Assembly (NCBI GenBank): GCA_963969395.1
Contig: OZ017799.1
Span: 9,488,501 to 9,552,500, forward strand
From: Pseudoscleropodium purum
Lineage: Eukaryota; Streptophyta; Bryopsida; Hypnales; Brachytheciaceae
Direction: 5' to 3'
DNA length: 64,000 nucleotides
The position numbers were made by a program, and so were the translations under genes. Shown here piece after piece: positions 61,007 through 64,000 of the stretch (positions are counted from its first letter, which is position 1; each line of letters begins with the position of its first letter). The notes beneath the pieces are model-generated. The model was not told the origin of the DNA and ran no database searches. It saw nothing but the letters and a program-made list of their open reading frames with translations.

Positions 61007-61924
61007 CCCCTAAAGTTTCTTAAATATGTTTTCACTAAAAATGCTCCAAAATTGCTATTTCCTGTATAAGTTTCAAATATTAGAAAAGAAACATTTTTGG
61101 ACACATGTAACAGCAAGATCTTATAGTACACTAGTTTGAAAAGATGTAGAAAAAATTTCAAAAATTTCTTGTAGATTGCAAGATATTAGCATTTGAAGTA
61201 ACAAAAATCATTTTTGTCCCTACAAAAATACGAGTAGTTGCACTTCACAAGGACACATTTGTATGAAAAAATGTTCGAAATGATGGTACTTCTTTGGATT
61301 CATTCTTCAAGTCATGTTGGCTACACACTTGAAAATTTTTAGATCATTTGAAATTATACAATATATAGGAAAAAAATAGTAAGTAGAAAGATGTAGAGAA
61401 TGATTCAAAATACTAAATTGTTAACAATTTATTTAAGGAATTGAAAAAGGCCATCTCAATGGTTGTAATGTTGTAATAAACAATCTTCATCTAATGTTTC
61501 TATTTTTTTCCCAAAATATTGAAAATTGAGTTCAATAAAAGACTTCAAAGTTTATTTTGGAGTAGAGAATCTATAACTGCCTGCAAACTAAAATACCTTA
61601 TAACTTTTGACTCATTGATCAAAATGGAATGATTCAAAGATTTTTATGTATATATAAATCTAGAAAACCAATTTCAAATTTGAATTTTTGAAAAAAATGT
61701 TTTTTCAAATCTATCCAAATTGCTTGAGTTGAAAAACAAACTACATATTAGGCTATAACTTTTGACTCATATTTTTGAATGTCTTCAAAATTTAGTGCAC
61801 ATAAAAGATATTCTTTGTCCATACCTTCTATTAAAATTTGAGTCAAAAATATGGAAATCTCTAGTCACTTACACTTGCCTAAAATTTCTATGTTGTCAAG
61901 AAATGCAATTTGGTCTTTTAGAGG
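61007..61924 (-). mobile_element. TTAA-family element, full-length inverted copy
   Basis: 918 bp between TTAA at 61003-61006 and TTAA at 61925-61928. The plus-strand left edge is CCCCTAAAGTTTC and the right edge GGTCTTTTAGAGG, so in element orientation (minus) it runs from CCTCTAAAAGACC to GAAACTTTAGGGG. This is the clearest pair of termini in the window. Internal landmarks match the other copies in reverse order: AAGATCTTATAG, GCACTTCACAAGG, AATGGTTGTAATG and TCATTGATCAAAATGGAATG. No transposase ORF. Confidence 0.85.
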
Positions 61925-61928
61925 TTAA

Positions 61929-63470
61929 TGGATGAAAATTTTGGTAATTGAAAAATAAAATTCCAATTCATATTGAACATTTCTAAAAATAGAATTTTTT
62001 GATGGGATGATATAGTGTAAATTAAGAAAATACAAGTTACTTTTCTTTCTTTTTTTGGATGCAAATAAAGGAGAAGTTCATTGCAAAAAAGAGAGTTTAA
62101 CCCATGCTAAGAGTATTTTATCCTAGGGGAATGTTGGTTCCTTTAAGGTAATAGAAAAGCAACAATAATCAATGTTGTAATCCCTAAATACTTGACTATT
62201 AAAAGATAGAAAGGTTACTTTTTGAAAATTTATAACCTTTATTCTTCTTTTTGTTAATATATTACATTATTTTTTTTCTAAATCTTCTTCAACGTATACT
62301 CATTGGATCAAATTTACTTTTTATAACATTCATCATCCATTGTTGAGCTCTTAGAGATTAAAGTAAGGTGGAAGTACCTATAATAAACACTTTATGCAAT
62401 TTTACATCTTTTATGGTAGAATCATTAGAGGATTTCTAGGAGGTTAGGAGGGCTGTTTCAAGCTTGTTTTTGACATTGGTCCCCCCTTGAAGTTATGGCA
62501 AACGATTGTTCCCCCCCATAATTTAAAAAAAAAATCTTTCTTGAAAGAAGGAAAAAGTTGAAAAAAAAATTTCATTTGAATTTTTTTTCCAAACATAGTA
62601 GTCATTGTACTACATCAATAAGCTGCTATAACCATTGTAGGGCAATTCTTACAATTTGGGAACTCACAACCTTCTTGAGGGCTAAAAACTCCTCTAATGA
62701 TCAACATATGTGACTACTTTTAACATATAGATAATTGAAAATCATAAATTTTCAAAAGAAAAATTTAATTATATATATATATAAATATGCTATAGATTTT
62801 ATTGGTGTATTCTTAGTTAGATTTTGCATTGATTCACTTATGCAAGTTGTACATCATTAATGGACTTATGTACCTTTATATATATAATTGATTTGGAGTG
62901 TAAGGATGGAAATAAATGCTTGAATCATAGATGGACCTAATTTTGGCCTCTAAAGGATTTCTGGTAATGCAAACTAATGAAAATAATATGAAAATATTAG
63001 AGAAGGTAGGTAACAAGAAATGATACACAAACAAAAAATTTAACAAACAAAATTACAATTGTAAAAAAAAGTACAAACAAAAATTGGTGTAAATATGTGT
63101 AACCAACTTGTAGGGGGGTCTAAACATCACTTAAAAATAGGAATTTGACTAGTTAATGCATTGGATTTGGAATTGCTAAATAATGAACCTAAAAAGGACA
63201 ATTTAAGTGCACTTTTTAGGGAGAAAGGATGAATAACTAAAGTTCCTATACTCTAATATATGAATTCAAAAATTGAGTGGATGCAACTATGAGAGATGAA
63301 ATCATGACACATTGTGTATATATGAAATGAATTAACTCTTAAAGGATGGACTAATGACTGTAAACATCATCCCTTTGGATACCATCGGAATCATCAATTT
63401 AAAATATTGTAAAAATACTCATTGAAAGTCAAACTATTGTAAAAGACCTCCCCTTTTCACAACGAAATTC
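61929..63470. other. AT-rich intergenic DNA
   Basis: No gene. CCCCCC and homopurine runs near 62480-62580 are low complexity. Confidence 0.45.
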
Positions 63471-63475
63471 CAAGG

Positions 63476-64000
63476 ATGAATAGTTGCACTTCTATCCTAC
63501 ACAAAAACATTCTCTATTATTCATGGGACACAAAACATCCACGGCGGCATCCTTTATGGGTAAATGACGATCATCCTTTGCTCAAATTTGGGGAGGAAGA
63601 GACCAAATGCAGATGCAATAATGCAGGAAAACAGGATTCCCAAGAATTGCAACAACAGGAACTACCTTGGGACTAAGACGAGTCTGACTTCATGGTAAGT
63701 TCTTCTAAGAAGGAACAGCCATGGACGCAATGCTGTCAAATATTTAAATTACAATTTGCAACGAGAGTTGTGTCACAGTACTTGTAACTTTTAGGATTAA
63801 GTTTTGCACTTTTGAGTCACTGAAAAATTGCATCCACTTGTTCATTATGGACTGATACTTTGCTTATTAAAAACACTAATAAATGGGACACGAATGGATC
63901 TGCTCCAAAGTTGGGTAGCAGAGAGATTGCTGTTATCTGAATCTTCTGCAGCTTTTGTCAATGTGCCCACAGGTTTTAATGCTCACATCTCTGAAAACGA
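63476..64000 (+). other. Possible gene edge at right end of window
   Basis: Composition becomes more balanced after about 63500. A strong donor ATG|GTAAGT lies at 63695, and an acceptor-like CCCACAG|GTTTTAATG near 63972. The 66-codon ORF at 63476 has no recognisable domain. This could be the first exon or leader of a gene continuing outside the window. Confidence 0.2.

Overview
This is a stretch of nuclear DNA from a land plant. The evidence is two spliced genes with GT-AG introns, very AT-rich intergenic DNA full of homopolymer runs, and decayed plant-type transposable elements: a non-LTR reverse transcriptase, a solo LTR, foldback elements, and MITEs of the CACTA and hAT type. I see no bacterial operon, rRNA gene, CRISPR array or intact transposase. 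The species cannot be fixed from the sequence. A non-seed plant or gymnosperm with an old, AT-rich repeat landscape fits best; that is an inference.

Layout. 1-4 kb is a decayed LINE reverse-transcriptase gene split by a 1.27-kb solo LTR. 4-14 kb is mostly anonymous AT-rich DNA with small tandem and direct duplications. 14-17.4 kb holds a foldback element, an abrupt GC-rich island and a degenerate ~130-bp tandem array. 17.4-46 kb is a graveyard of repeats. The main ones are a ~0.92-kb family bounded by TTAA + CCCCTAAAG-like inverted ends, a foldback family, a CACTA-type MITE with an AAT duplication, a tRNA-derived SINE-like segment, a 1.5-kb large inverted repeat, and a block rich in CCAANTTGG-like motifs.

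The gene island is 46-59 kb. A plus-strand gene starts at 47847. Its 86-codon first exon is followed by a 2.8-kb intron that carries a complete hAT-like MITE, then by very short exons near 50.9 and 51.55 kb. Facing it tail to tail on the minus strand (57556 down to 53042) is a five-exon gene. I could splice it in frame into an 887-residue protein with a Pro/Ser/Tyr/Gln-rich N-terminus and a long coiled coil. Its transcript leader probably extends to about 58.7 kb through a 5'UTR intron. 59-64 kb is again AT-rich and includes the best-preserved inverted copy of the TTAA family.

The most interesting result is the TTAA family. One copy sits inside one arm of a foldback element, and the other arm preserves the unoccupied TTAA target, so the duplication can be read directly. 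This is piggyBac-like behaviour, which is unusual for a plant. The two genes are convergent neighbours, and nothing in the sequence shows that they work together.
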